Source of the DNA: Pediococcus stilesii
Lineage (GTDB): Bacteria; Bacillota; Bacilli; Lactobacillales; Lactobacillaceae
Length of the DNA: 64,000 nt
Assembly (NCBI RefSeq): GCF_001437075.1
Contig: NZ_JQBX01000008.1
Span: 1-64,000, forward strand
Direction of reading: 5' to 3'
Part shown: positions 53,931 through 62,708 of the stretch, piece after piece
How the letters are laid out: each line of letters starts with the position of its first letter
How positions within the stretch are numbered: the first letter of the stretch is position 1
Made by a program: the position numbers and the translations under genes
The notes under the pieces: generated by a model
Told to the model about the DNA's origin: nothing
Database searches by the model: none
Seen by the model: only the letters and a program-made list of their open reading frames with translations

Positions 53931-54421
53931 CGACAGCTTTATATGCGGGAAGCTTTGATCCCGTAACAAATGGACATATTGACATCATTAAAAGGTCGGC
54001 GGCCATTTTTGACCGACTAATTGTGGTTGTTGCAATAAATACTAATAAGCAACCATTACTAACACCACAGGAACGGGTTAATTTACTAGTAAACGCGGTG
54101 GGAGAGATTGATAATGTTACTTTTAAAACCGCCACCGGACTGACCGTGGAGACTTTTAAGCGGGAAGGCGCTAATGTTTTAATTCGAGGTGTTAGAAATG
54201 GTGCAGACCTCGATTTTGAAACTCAAATTGCTGGTATGAATCAATTTCTCGATCAAAAGGTTGAAACAGTTTTTCTGCCGGCTAATCCTCAGTGGAATTT
54301 CACGTCGTCGAGTTTAATAAAAGAAGTTATAAAAATGGGCGGAAGCGTGAAGGGCTTGGTGCCAGAGGAAGTTGAAAATATATTGCAAGCTAGGTTAAGA
54401 AATACTCGGCCGGAAAAATAA
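53927..54421 (+). CDS. coaD: Phosphopantetheine adenylyltransferase
   Basis: A 164-aa nucleotidyltransferase in CoA synthesis that joins 4'-phosphopantetheine and ATP. It has the [17 protein letters not shown] motif (TxGH at about 15-18), [19 protein letters not shown], and the ATP loop [22 protein letters not shown]. The stop codon lies in the loop of its own terminator. Confidence 0.97.
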   Translation: MTTALYAGSFDPVTNGHIDIIKRSAAIFDRLIVVVAINTNKQPLLTPQERVNLLVNAVGEIDNVTFKTATGLTVETFKREGANVLIRGVRNGADLDFETQIAGMNQFLDQKVETVFLPANPQWNFTSSSLIKEVIKMGGSVKGLVPEEVENILQARLRNTRPEK

Positions 54422-54437
54422 GATCCGGTCTTTTTTT
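54408..54437 (+). terminator. Terminator overlapping the coaD stop
   Basis: GGCCGGA (54408-54414) pairs with TCCGGTC (54424-54430), and seven T residues follow. The last codons and stop of coaD are in its 5' arm and loop. Confidence 0.88.
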
Positions 54438-54467
54438 GTACCTTTGTTTACGGAGGTATTGAAAATA

Positions 54468-55175
54468 ATGGAAGAAATTTGGGAAAAATATCAAAAACAA
54501 ATTATAATTACTGCTGTAGCTGTTATAATTGTGGCAATGTTTTTTAGCATTTTGGTGGGTGCCGGTAAAGGTGGACAAAACCAGCAATCAGAGTCTAGTT
54601 TAGATGCTTCCAGTAGTTTTTCAATGGATCGTTCATCTAGCATGAGTAACGGAAAAGAAAGAAGGACGAACTCTAGTGACACTCCTACAAAGCCAAGTAA
54701 GAATCAAAAAACAATGGTTGATGTGAAGGGTGCGGTTAAAAATCCGGGAGTCTATGAAGTGAAAGATGGTATGCGAGTGATTGATGCTGTCGAGATTGCT
54801 GGAGGAATGACAAACTCCGCTGATAGAAAAAACATTAACATGGCGCAACAACTTAGTGATCAACAGGTAATATATGTACCTGTCAAAGGTGAGGTAAAAG
54901 ATGCGGTTGTCCAAGAGTCTGAAAATAAAGTGGTCGGTGGTTCGGCTGCCGAACAGAACGGGTCCGGTTCGAGTAAAAGTACCAAATTAGTTAACATAAA
55001 TTCAGCAACAAAAGAGGAGTTACAGTCTCTAAACGGTGTTGGAGAGAAGAAAGCGGATCAAATAATTAATTTTCGAGAGGAACAAGGCGAGTTCAAAACC
55101 ATTGAAGACTTAAAGAAAGTTCAGGGAATTGGACAGAAAATTTTCGAGGGCCTACAGGACTCGATTACAGTTTAA
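54468..55175 (+). CDS. comEA: Competence protein ComEA
   Basis: Membrane-anchored DNA receptor (235 aa) for natural transformation. One N-terminal helix (about 12-35) is followed by a Ser-rich linker and an SLBB domain (about 82-135; VDVKGAVKNPGVYEVKDGMRVIDAVEIAGG). Two helix-hairpin-helix motifs close the protein (about 175-235; NINSATKEELQSLNGVGEKKADQIINFREEQGEFKTIEDLKKVQGIG). ATG 54468 is the better start; GGAGG (54451-54455) is about 12 nt upstream, and TTG 54459 is the alternative. Confidence 0.94.
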   Translation: MEEIWEKYQKQIIITAVAVIIVAMFFSILVGAGKGGQNQQSESSLDASSSFSMDRSSSMSNGKERRTNSSDTPTKPSKNQKTMVDVKGAVKNPGVYEVKDGMRVIDAVEIAGGMTNSADRKNINMAQQLSDQQVIYVPVKGEVKDAVVQESENKVVGGSAAEQNGSGSSKSTKLVNINSATKEELQSLNGVGEKKADQIINFREEQGEFKTIEDLKKVQGIGQKIFEGLQDSITV

Positions 55176-55189
55176 GAATGGAGGATAAC

Positions 55190-55672
55190 ATGGACAATAG
55201 GATTGATTGGGATCAGTATTTTATGACGCAAGCTACATTACTATCGCTCAGAAGCACATGTAATAGACTTTCGGTTGGTGCAATTATTGTTAGGGATCGA
55301 CGAGTCATTGCTGGAGGATATAATGGATCAGTTTCAGGCGATGTACATTGTATAGATGAAGGATGTTATTTGGTTGATGGACATTGTGTTAGAACGATTC
55401 ATGCTGAAATGAATGCCGTTTTACAATGTGCAAAGTTAGGAGTCGCGACGGATGGTGCAGAAATTTATGTTACCGATTTTCCGTGTCTTCAATGCACAAA
55501 GATGCTACTCCAGGCGGGAATTATTAGGATTAATTATCTGAGAAATTATCATAATGATCAGTATGCCGTCGAATTGCTTAAGAGAAAAAAGATATCAATT
55601 AAACAAATTGAATTTTCAAACGATGATTTACAAAAAATTGATATTAAGAATATTTTACAAGCAGGTGATTAA
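55190..55672 (+). CDS. comEB: ComEB, dCMP deaminase family protein
   Basis: A 160-aa zinc-dependent deaminase. The zinc and proton-shuttle motif is TIHAEMNAV, and the second cluster is FPCLQCTKML. It belongs to the dCMP deaminase group and sits in the come operon, as in Bacillus, although it is dispensable for transformation there. ATG 55190 is 5 nt after GGAGG (55180-55184); ATG 55178 is part of that SD. Confidence 0.94.
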   Translation: MDNRIDWDQYFMTQATLLSLRSTCNRLSVGAIIVRDRRVIAGGYNGSVSGDVHCIDEGCYLVDGHCVRTIHAEMNAVLQCAKLGVATDGAEIYVTDFPCLQCTKMLLQAGIIRINYLRNYHNDQYAVELLKRKKISIKQIEFSNDDLQKIDIKNILQAGD

Positions 55673-57926
55673 GGTTTCTCTAATATGGTCAACGGTGTCA
55701 GTTTTCCTAATGGGAGGTTGGTTATTCACCAAGGATAAGATATTTTTGATTTTTTTACTCATATGGATAATTCGAATTATTTTGTTAAAAAAACATCAAA
55801 TATTAATGCAGGCAGTCTTAATTTTAGCCTGTTTTTTTATTCACTTTTCTAATGTTATAACTCAGATCCAAAGGGATGGTGGCGAGAAGACGGATGTTAA
55901 TCTGACTTTAAAAGTTCATCCAGACGAATTAAAGGTAATGGATGAGGGTGTGTCTGTCAGAGCATACTACAATAGTATTAATGGAAAACCGGTACAAGCA
56001 TTTATTCCAATTAACAATAATGCCGTTTTAAGCGAGATCGGACGATTGGATTGCGATATAAAATTTAGCGTAACTGGTAGCACGGGAGCATTAGATCGAC
56101 CGACAAATATTAATCAGTATGATTTTCGGAGATTTTCTTATGGCAAACGGATCTTCTTTAAAATTAAAAAGTGTCAACTGAAGGGATATTCGCTTGTTAG
56201 AGATAATCAAATTATTTCTAAGGTACACGCATGGCGCCGAACCTTACTCGTTCGCTGTCAGGAGCTTCCCAATCCGCTTCAAAGTTACTGTTTAGGGGTG
56301 ATTATGGGGAGTCAGACGGACTTTTTTAAGGAAAATAGTAGTAAATTACGGGATATGGGTATTATTCATTTGTTTTGTATCTCAGGGATGCATGTTTTTT
56401 ATTTGGCACGCTTTATTGAAAGAATTGCGGTGTTTTTACGATTAAAAAGAGAGGATATGGAATGGATTCAAATCATAATATTACCAGTATATTTTATTAT
56501 TGGTGGTGGAAGTACATCTCTTTTCAGGGCCGTTACACTTGTTTTAACGCAATTAATCGCAAAAAAATTAAATTTTAAGAAACAACAAGCTTTAGAGGTG
56601 TGGTGCTTGGTTTTGTTAGTTAATTTATTTATTAATCCATTTGTACTTTTACAGATGGGAGGACAACTTAGCTACATTCTATCGCTGGTATTAATTATGT
56701 CTCCCTCAGGTGGAAATCTTGGCATGTCAATTAAAGTGTTTCTGGTAGAAATTCCCATTATTTTGTTTTCTGTTTATAAAATTCACATTTTTACCGTGTT
56801 ATTTAATATCATAGTCGTTCCAATTTTCTCAGCAATAATAATTCCGATACTCATTTTAAGTTTTACGATACCTTACTTGTCGTTGGTATTTAATCCGTTG
56901 ATTAATTTATTTGAGTTATTGCTAGAAGCATTAGATAAAATTCCTGGAATGATCCACTTTGGCAAACCGCCGTTGTGGGTTACTTTGATTTTACTTGTTA
57001 TGGCATTAAAAATAATTTCTAGTGGTCCAGAATATCGTAAAAAAGTATATCGATACGTTTACTGTAGTTCGTGGATACTGATGTGGAGCTATTTTAAACT
57101 AATTCCCTTTGGAGAAGTTACTTTTTTTGATGTAGGACAAGGTGATAGCATTTTAGTTCGAGAGCCTTTTAATAGGTCGGTCACGTTGATTGATACCGGT
57201 GGAAAGGTTCAGTTTGGAAACAAAATTCATAAACCAGCTAAGATGATTGCTGAAAATAGTTCCGTAAGCTATTTAGGCAGCATGGGGATTTCCAAGATTG
57301 ATTACCTATGTTTAACCCATCAAGATATGGATCATATCGGAGAAGCGGATGTAATATTAAAGAAGTTCAAAGTGAAAAATTTAATTTTTCCTGATGGGGT
57401 TGAAACAACTAGTAACTATAAAAATAACATTCAGCCGTTTATTCGTAATACTCGTGTAAATCGGGTGATGGCGAATTACAAAGTAGAAAAATTTCCGATG
57501 CGAATTCTTTTCCCATTTCAGCGTGGAAAGGGTAAAAACGGTGATTCGTTAGTATTAAAAGGCTTGTTCGGAAAAAAGCAGTTTTTATTGACCGGTGATT
57601 TAGATTTGGAGGGAGAACACACAATGCTCAATCGGTATCGATCGGAAACAAAAGATATTGATGTATTTAAGTTGGGACATCATGGTAGTAAGACGGCAAA
57701 TTCAGATGAGCTCTTAAGCGTAGCTAGGCCTAAACTAGCGATAATATCTGCTGGGAGAAACAACAGATACGGTCATCCTAATCGAGAAGTAATCGAGCGT
57801 TTAAAGCGATTGCGTATACATAGTGTTTCAACGCAAGATCGTGGAATGATATCATATAGATTTTTCCCTAACGGTGTGGGAAGATGGATTACAGGAATAA
57901 ATGAAGGGGAAAATATAGTTCAATGA
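55665..57926 (+). CDS. comEC: Competence DNA channel ComEC/Rec2
   Basis: Polytopic membrane protein (753 aa) forming the DNA-uptake channel. Hydrophobic N-terminal helices precede an OB-like extracellular region and the Competence domain (about 200-465; YCLGVIMGSQTDFF, FCISGMHVFYLARF). The C-terminal metallo-beta-lactamase domain (about 490-753) has FDVGQGDSILV, THQDMDHIGE and GHHGSKTANS. Start is uncertain: GTG 55665, 8 nt inside comEB, is the most likely. The frame is open farther back to 55554, but only within comEB. Confidence 0.9.
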   Translation: MIKVSLIWSTVSVFLMGGWLFTKDKIFLIFLLIWIIRIILLKKHQILMQAVLILACFFIHFSNVITQIQRDGGEKTDVNLTLKVHPDELKVMDEGVSVRAYYNSINGKPVQAFIPINNNAVLSEIGRLDCDIKFSVTGSTGALDRPTNINQYDFRRFSYGKRIFFKIKKCQLKGYSLVRDNQIISKVHAWRRTLLVRCQELPNPLQSYCLGVIMGSQTDFFKENSSKLRDMGIIHLFCISGMHVFYLARFIERIAVFLRLKREDMEWIQIIILPVYFIIGGGSTSLFRAVTLVLTQLIAKKLNFKKQQALEVWCLVLLVNLFINPFVLLQMGGQLSYILSLVLIMSPSGGNLGMSIKVFLVEIPIILFSVYKIHIFTVLFNIIVVPIFSAIIIPILILSFTIPYLSLVFNPLINLFELLLEALDKIPGMIHFGKPPLWVTLILLVMALKIISSGPEYRKKVYRYVYCSSWILMWSYFKLIPFGEVTFFDVGQGDSILVREPFNRSVTLIDTGGKVQFGNKIHKPAKMIAENSSVSYLGSMGISKIDYLCLTHQDMDHIGEADVILKKFKVKNLIFPDGVETTSNYKNNIQPFIRNTRVNRVMANYKVEKFPMRILFPFQRGKGKNGDSLVLKGLFGKKQFLLTGDLDLEGEHTMLNRYRSETKDIDVFKLGHHGSKTANSDELLSVARPKLAIISAGRNNRYGHPNREVIERLKRLRIHSVSTQDRGMISYRFFPNGVGRWITGINEGENIVQ

Positions 57927-58942
57927 AATTAACAGATTTAAAAAGCAAATTAAAAAAGCGCGAATTAAGCCCCATTTACCTTGTAGACGGAGTAGACGGT
58001 TATATTCAAGAGACGGTTAAAAAGAGTTTGATGACAGTTATTCCTGAAGATCAAAGAGTCATGAACATAGGAACGTATGACCTTGAAACAGTTGATTTAG
58101 GGACAGTACTTGATGATGCACGATCGGCTCCGTTTTTTGGTGATTATCGACTAATTGTTTTAAACAACCCGGTATTTCTAACGGGTGAAAAAACTAAGCT
58201 GAAATTTAACTTAGATGGATTTTTAAATTATATAAAAGATCCAGAGCCAACAACAATCCTATTAATTTCAGCAAAATATGAAAAACTTGATGGACGCAAA
58301 AAGATTGTTAAAGACTTAAAAAAAATTGCAGAAACAATTGATGCTAGTGCTCCTAAGGAAAATGATATAAAAAAGCTAGTGCTACAATACGTTAGTGAGA
58401 AAGAGTCCCAAATCACCGATGATGCAATTGGAGAACTAATATTACGGACGGACGGAAACTTGTCCCAAATTATTAATGAACTCAAAAAATTAACATTATA
58501 TGCTTCTGGAAACGAAATGATCGATCTCAATGCTGTTCAAAAATTAGTTCCTCGTAGTTTAAACCAAAATGTATTTGATTTAATTAATGTATTGATGCAA
58601 GGAAACATTAGGCAATCAATTGACGATTACTCAATTTTAATTTTAAATCAAGAACAGCCATTGAGAATCAATGCGGCGTTAGTCAGTCAATTTCGGTTAC
58701 TATTGCAGGTTAAAATATTGATGGAGAGAGGTTTTTCACAAGGTAAATTAGCCCAAGAATTAAAGGCGCATCCATATCGGATAAAGCTTGCGATGCAATC
58801 AGCCCGAAAGTTTAAGATTGAAAGCCTGCAGCGAGCTTATTTGGGACTAATTAATTTAGAAGAACAACTAAAAACTACTCAAAGGGACCCCAAAGAATTG
58901 TTTGAACTATTTTTGGTTAAATTTAGAAATGGTTGGAGCTAG
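57923..58942 (+). CDS. holA: DNA polymerase III delta subunit
   Basis: Clamp-loader delta subunit (339 aa), which opens the sliding clamp. It has the HolA N-terminus (LSPIYLVDGVDGYIQETVKKSLM), APFFGDYRLIVLNNP, and the C-terminal helical domain (FDLINVLMQGNIRQSIDDYSILILNQEQPLRINAALVSQFRLLLQVK). It overlaps comEC by 4 nt; comEC-holA-rpsT is the usual Firmicutes order. Confidence 0.94.
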   Translation: MKLTDLKSKLKKRELSPIYLVDGVDGYIQETVKKSLMTVIPEDQRVMNIGTYDLETVDLGTVLDDARSAPFFGDYRLIVLNNPVFLTGEKTKLKFNLDGFLNYIKDPEPTTILLISAKYEKLDGRKKIVKDLKKIAETIDASAPKENDIKKLVLQYVSEKESQITDDAIGELILRTDGNLSQIINELKKLTLYASGNEMIDLNAVQKLVPRSLNQNVFDLINVLMQGNIRQSIDDYSILILNQEQPLRINAALVSQFRLLLQVKILMERGFSQGKLAQELKAHPYRIKLAMQSARKFKIESLQRAYLGLINLEEQLKTTQRDPKELFELFLVKFRNGWS

Positions 58943-59001
58943 AAAACGAAGTATTATTTTGTAAAACCCTTATAAAAGGGAATTTTGAATCTTTTGGAAA
59001 T

Positions 59002-59031
59002 AAAAAAACACCGGATATCCGGTGTTTTTTT
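59002..59031. terminator. Bidirectional terminator between holA and rpsT
   Basis: A perfect palindrome (ACACCGGAT/ATCCGGTGT, 59008-59025) has an A run before and a T run after it. It ends both convergent genes. Confidence 0.93.
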
Positions 59032-59284
59032 ATTTAGCAAGTTGTTTTGCTAAACGAGATTTCTTACGTCCCGCATTGTTAGCCTTAATTAAGCCCTTTG
59101 ACTTAGCTTTGTCGATGTGACTGTAAGCTGATTGTAAAAGTTCATTAGCGTTTTCGGCGTTGTTTTTAGCAGCGATTTCAAATGCTTTGATGCTTGTACG
59201 CATAGCACTCATTTGCGAACGGTTACGAGCAGCAGCCTTTTCGCTAGTGCGAACACGTTTCATAGCTGATTTAATAACTGGCAT
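59030..59284 (-). CDS. rpsT: 30S ribosomal protein S20
   Basis: S20 (84 aa), a helical, Lys/Arg/Ala-rich primary 16S rRNA binder: [35 protein letters not shown] and the C-terminal [24 protein letters not shown] 59284 is preferred; the upstream in-frame GTG is part of the GGAGGTG SD. Confidence 0.97.
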   Translation of the reverse strand: MPVIKSAMKRVRTSEKAAARNRSQMSAMRTSIKAFEIAAKNNAENANELLQSAYSHIDKAKSKGLIKANNAGRKKSRLAKQLAK

Positions 59285-59322
59285 ATTATTCACCTCCAGA
59301 ATATGGTTAATACAACAATAGT

Positions 59323-59351
59323 ATTATACAGAAACCCCCGCATTATTGCAA
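59323..59351 (-). promoter_or_regulatory. Promoter of rpsT
   Basis: On the minus strand, TTGCAA (59346-59351) and a perfect TATAAT (59323-59328) are exactly 17 bp apart, about 40 bp before the start. Confidence 0.85.
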
Positions 59352-59364
59352 TGCTCGAATATAC

Positions 59365-59393
59365 TTGAAAAATATCGTCATTTTCGTTAAACT
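59365..59393 (+). promoter_or_regulatory. Candidate promoter of rpsO
   Basis: TTGAAA (59365-59370) and TAAACT (59388-59393) are 17 bp apart. It is back to back with the rpsT promoter, and gives a leader of about 90 nt. Confidence 0.55.
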
Positions 59394-59490
59394 AAGTATT
59401 GCTTGTTAAAGCAAACCCACTACTTAGTCTTTCGATCTGCCGACGATCTACTCAGTCTTGGGTAATATATAGATTATGAGGTGTTTTATA
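59392..59490 (+). promoter_or_regulatory. Candidate S15 autoregulatory leader of rpsO
   Basis: The leader can fold into nested helices: a TTGCTT/AAGCAA hairpin inside CTAAGTA/TACTTAG, an alternative ACCCA/TGGGT closing pair, and a GATC-containing small hairpin. S15 represses its own mRNA through structured leaders in many bacteria, including three-way junctions in Firmicutes. The assignment rests on gene context and visible pairing only. Confidence 0.45.
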
Positions 59491-59760
59491 ATGGCAATTT
59501 CACAAGAAAAGAAAAATGAAATTATTGCAAAATATGCTCGTCATGAAGGCGATACGGGTTCAGCAGAAGTTCAAATCGCAGTTTTGACAGCAGATATTAA
59601 CGAAATTAACGATCATTTACGTGTTCATCGTAAAGATTATCATTCACAACGTGGATTGATGAAGAAGATCGGTCATCGTCGTAACCTTCTTGCTTACTTA
59701 CGTAAGACAGATGTTCAACGTTACCGAGAATTGATCAAGAGCCTTGGTCTTCGTCGCTAA
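59491..59760 (+). CDS. rpsO: 30S ribosomal protein S15
   Basis: S15 (89 aa), a helical 16S rRNA-binding protein: [79 protein letters not shown] 59491 gives the standard length, with GAGGTG upstream. An earlier in-frame ATG overlaps the SD. Confidence 0.98.
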   Translation: MAISQEKKNEIIAKYARHEGDTGSAEVQIAVLTADINEINDHLRVHRKDYHSQRGLMKKIGHRRNLLAYLRKTDVQRYRELIKSLGLRR

Positions 59761-59776
59761 TATTTGTATCCATAAA

Positions 59777-59866
59777 AAGTCTTTCGGTACCTGAGAGTTT
59801 CAATCGGTATTTGGTTTTAAAGCCAACCCTTTTGAAGTACTTTAAGGGTCTCGAAAGGCTTTTTTG
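59777..59866 (+). terminator. Multibranched terminator-like structure behind rpsO
   Basis: The closing stem AAGTCTTTCG (59777-59786) with CGAAAGGCTT (59852-59861) is followed by a T run. Inside are three further hairpins: TACC..GGTA (59788-59809), TTGGTTT..AAGCCAA (59811-59826) and CCCTT..AAGGG (59827-59848). Ordinary terminators have one hairpin. The rnjB promoter lies downstream, so this is the rpsO 3' end. Confidence 0.72.
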
Positions 59867-59893
59867 TTTTTAATGTTTAATCTATGCTAGAAT
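59864..59893 (+). promoter_or_regulatory. Promoter of rnjB
   Basis: TTGTTT (59864-59869) and TAGAAT (59888-59893) are 18 bp apart, with TGC before the -10 (extended -10), 51 bp before rnjB. Confidence 0.55.
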
Positions 59894-59943
59894 TAAAGCA
59901 ATGTATATTGTGCGGAATATAAAAAATTAGTGTAGGTGAAAAA

Positions 59944-61659
59944 ATGAGTAACACAGTAAAGATAATCCCATTTGGCGGAGTTCGTGAAAATGGGAAGAAT
60001 ATGTATGCGGTTCAAATTCATGATGATATTTACATTTTGGATTGTGGGCTGAAGTATCCAGAAAACGAATTGTTAGGAATTGATATTGTAATTCCGGATT
60101 TTTCGTACTTAATTGAAAACAAAGAAAAAATTGTAGGAGTATTTTTAACTCATGGGCATGCCGATGCAATTGGCGCGTTGCCTTATTTCTTGAAAGAGAT
60201 CAATGTTCCCGTTTTTGGTTCAGAAATGACAATTGCTCTTGCAAAAATTACAGTTAATGATGACCCTAAACTAAAGAAATTCAATAATTTTCATGTTGTT
60301 GATGAGAAAAAAGAAATTGACTTTGGGGATGTTTCGGTATCGTTTTTTAAAACGACACATACAATTCCAGAAACATTAGGAGTAGTTTTAAGTTGCCAAG
60401 AAGGCCAGGTTGTCTACACCGGAGATTTCAAATTCGATCAGACGGCGACGGAAAGCTATGCAACAGATTTCGGTCGACTGGCACAAATTGGAAGTAAAAA
60501 AGTTATCGCATTGTTAAGTGATTCTGCAAACGCCGAAAATCCTGAGAGGTCATCCAATGAGACGGATATTGCGGACTCAATGGCGGAAACAATTAAATAT
60601 CATGATGGAAGAATTATTGTCGCATCTGTTGCATCAAATATCTTACGGATCCAGCAAGTTATCGATGCGGCAATTGAATCAGATCGAAAAGTCGTTTTGA
60701 CAGGACACGATCTCGAAAAAATTGTTAACACGGCGATCAAACTGAACAAATTAAATATTCCAGATGACAATTTAATTGTTCCATTGAATAAATTAGAGAA
60801 GCTAGATCCCGAAAAGACCATTATTTTAGAAACCGGCAAGATGGGTGAACCAATTAAGGCCCTTCAAAAAATGGCTTCCAAAAATAAGGGAAGTTTAAGA
60901 ATTCAAAACGGTGATTTAGTAGTGATTGCCACTAATCCGTCGCATGCGATGGAGACAACTTTTGCAAAGACAAAGGACATGCTTTATCGTGCTGGAGCGG
61001 AGGTTAAGTCAATTTCTGATCGTGGAAATGCCACAGGACATGCCAGCCAAGATGATTTACAACTAATGTTAAATCTAATCAAGCCTGAGTTTTTAATACC
61101 AATTCAGGGTGAGTATCGGTTACTAGCTGCCCATCGGGAATTAGCTAAGCAGGTTGGTTTAAATGATAACCAAATTTTTATTGCTTCTAAGGGCGACGTC
61201 TTGGAGTACAAAGATGGAGAAATGTTCCAGGGTAAGGGAATTGAAGTTGGAAATACGATGATTGACGGGATCGGTGTCGGCGATATTGGTAATATCGTGT
61301 TACGGGACCGCAAAATTCTTTCTGAGGATGGGGTTTTCGTTGCCGTAGTAACTATTGATCGAAAGAAAAAAATTATTATAAAAGAACCTAAAATCACATC
61401 GAAGGGGTTTGTTTACGTTAAAGCTAGCCGGGATTTAATTCAAGAAAGTGCAGAATTAGTTAAAAATGCGGTTCAAGCAAACCTCGATAATAAGGAATTT
61501 GACTGGGGACATCTAAAGCAGGACGTTCGCGATAAACTCGGAAAGTTTCTATATGATCAAACTAAGCGACGTCCAGTCATTCTTCCCGTAATTATGGAAG
61601 TTAACCAGCACCATAAAAAAACAAAAAAAGTTAGCAAAAAAAAGAATGAAAATGAATAG
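59944..61659 (+). CDS. rnjB: Ribonuclease J2 (degenerate metal site)
   Basis: Metallo-beta-lactamase/beta-CASP protein (571 aa), paralogue of RNase J1 at 45462-47138. The metal motif reads H70-G-H72-A-D74-A75 (LTHGHADAIGA), so the second-metal histidine is Ala. J1 residues [10 protein letters not shown] appear as NATGHASQDD. J2 proteins are known to be weak nucleases that complex with J1 and modulate it. The C-terminal tail is lysine-rich. It is followed by a TPR protein and tuf. Confidence 0.94.
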   Translation: MSNTVKIIPFGGVRENGKNMYAVQIHDDIYILDCGLKYPENELLGIDIVIPDFSYLIENKEKIVGVFLTHGHADAIGALPYFLKEINVPVFGSEMTIALAKITVNDDPKLKKFNNFHVVDEKKEIDFGDVSVSFFKTTHTIPETLGVVLSCQEGQVVYTGDFKFDQTATESYATDFGRLAQIGSKKVIALLSDSANAENPERSSNETDIADSMAETIKYHDGRIIVASVASNILRIQQVIDAAIESDRKVVLTGHDLEKIVNTAIKLNKLNIPDDNLIVPLNKLEKLDPEKTIILETGKMGEPIKALQKMASKNKGSLRIQNGDLVVIATNPSHAMETTFAKTKDMLYRAGAEVKSISDRGNATGHASQDDLQLMLNLIKPEFLIPIQGEYRLLAAHRELAKQVGLNDNQIFIASKGDVLEYKDGEMFQGKGIEVGNTMIDGIGVGDIGNIVLRDRKILSEDGVFVAVVTIDRKKKIIIKEPKITSKGFVYVKASRDLIQESAELVKNAVQANLDNKEFDWGHLKQDVRDKLGKFLYDQTKRRPVILPVIMEVNQHHKKTKKVSKKKNENE

Positions 61660-62524
61660 AAATAGCATTGAAGAAGCAAAAAAACTGTGGAAAAATGGTC
61701 ATCATGAGCAGGCCATCCGTATCCTAGAAGTCGAAAATGAATTGAAGCAGGATAACCAAGTTATCGTTACTTTGGTTCATTTTTACGTTGAGGACGGGTT
61801 TTATAAAGAAGCCCTGCGTCTGGTTAATGATCAGAACGAAGAACTAATTTATGCGGAAGATTTTTTTGAAACTTACGTTAAGATTTTGATCGAAAATGAC
61901 CGATTTATTTTAGCAAGAAAAGAACTATTAAATCATAAAACTTTGGATGCTTTTAACCGAGATGGATTGGTTAAAGCTTTAGATAAGAGGGAAGAATACT
62001 TTAAAAAGAATTATCCTCAAACAATAGTAGAGGAAGAGCGGAATTTCTATCATATCGGTGACCAAAAATTTATTAAACAATCCAAGATACTTGATGACGC
62101 CACAAAGTTACCGCTCGAAAGTTATGCTAAAATTGCTAAATATAATTTGGTTGATCCTTTTTTGAACCAAGTAACACGAGTATCGATTTTAAAAGAGTTG
62201 GCGTTTTTAAAAGTTAAGGAAACCGTTGATTTCCAATGGATTGACGGAATTCGGTATAAAGTAAAACCAATTGAACTGACCAATCAAGTTGATTTAAAAA
62301 TCGAAATTGATGCCTTGGTTCGAAAAAATAACGATCCAATTCAAGCCGAAATGCTGGTACAACAGGTGAATTTAATGTATGATTTAGCTTGTCCGTTTCC
62401 AAAACGAATTTTTGAAACTGCATCCGAATGGGAACAGGGAATTAGAAAACAAATTTTGGAACAGACGGATGTTAAAAAATTTGATCAATTAAACCAAATT
62501 ATGAAGTCAATCATTGAACAATGA
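61646..62524 (+). CDS. TPR-like helical repeat protein
   Basis: A 292-aa cytosolic protein. The first third is TPR-like (IEEAKKLWKNGHHEQAIRILEVENELKQDNQVIVTLVHFYVEDGFYKEALRLV), and the rest is charged and helical. Proteins of this type lie between rnjB and tuf in many lactobacilli. Function is unknown; a scaffolding role is likely. ATG 61646 overlaps the rnjB end by 14 nt, with an in-frame ATG also at 61652. Confidence 0.8.
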   Translation: MKMNRNSIEEAKKLWKNGHHEQAIRILEVENELKQDNQVIVTLVHFYVEDGFYKEALRLVNDQNEELIYAEDFFETYVKILIENDRFILARKELLNHKTLDAFNRDGLVKALDKREEYFKKNYPQTIVEEERNFYHIGDQKFIKQSKILDDATKLPLESYAKIAKYNLVDPFLNQVTRVSILKELAFLKVKETVDFQWIDGIRYKVKPIELTNQVDLKIEIDALVRKNNDPIQAEMLVQQVNLMYDLACPFPKRIFETASEWEQGIRKQILEQTDVKKFDQLNQIMKSIIEQ

Positions 62525-62553
62525 TAAAAAAGGGAATTAATACCATATTTTGG

Positions 62554-62635
62554 TTTACAAAATAAACTTGGTTATTATACAATACTAGAGGATTCTCTGA
62601 CGGTGCTTTGCCTTTCGTGGAGGATGTAGTATAAT
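62554..62635 (+). promoter_or_regulatory. Tandem promoters of tuf
   Basis: P1 is TTTACA (62554-62559), 18 bp, TACAAT (62578-62583). P2 is TTGCCT (62608-62613), 16 bp, TATAAT (62630-62635). The second has the better -10. Two promoters suit the very high expression of EF-Tu. AGGAGG precedes the start codon. Confidence 0.7.
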
Positions 62636-62708
62636 ATTTATTAAAGGATCTAGTTATTCATTGGATGAATGCTGAGTGATTCTTACGACATACAGGAGGT
62701 TCGTATTA

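Noticed and set aside
59788-59848. Resemblance to a TPP riboswitch (CTGAGAG) or to a tRNA cloverleaf
   Set aside because: The remaining conserved TPP bases are absent. There is no T-loop, acceptor-like end or anticodon stem of proper size.
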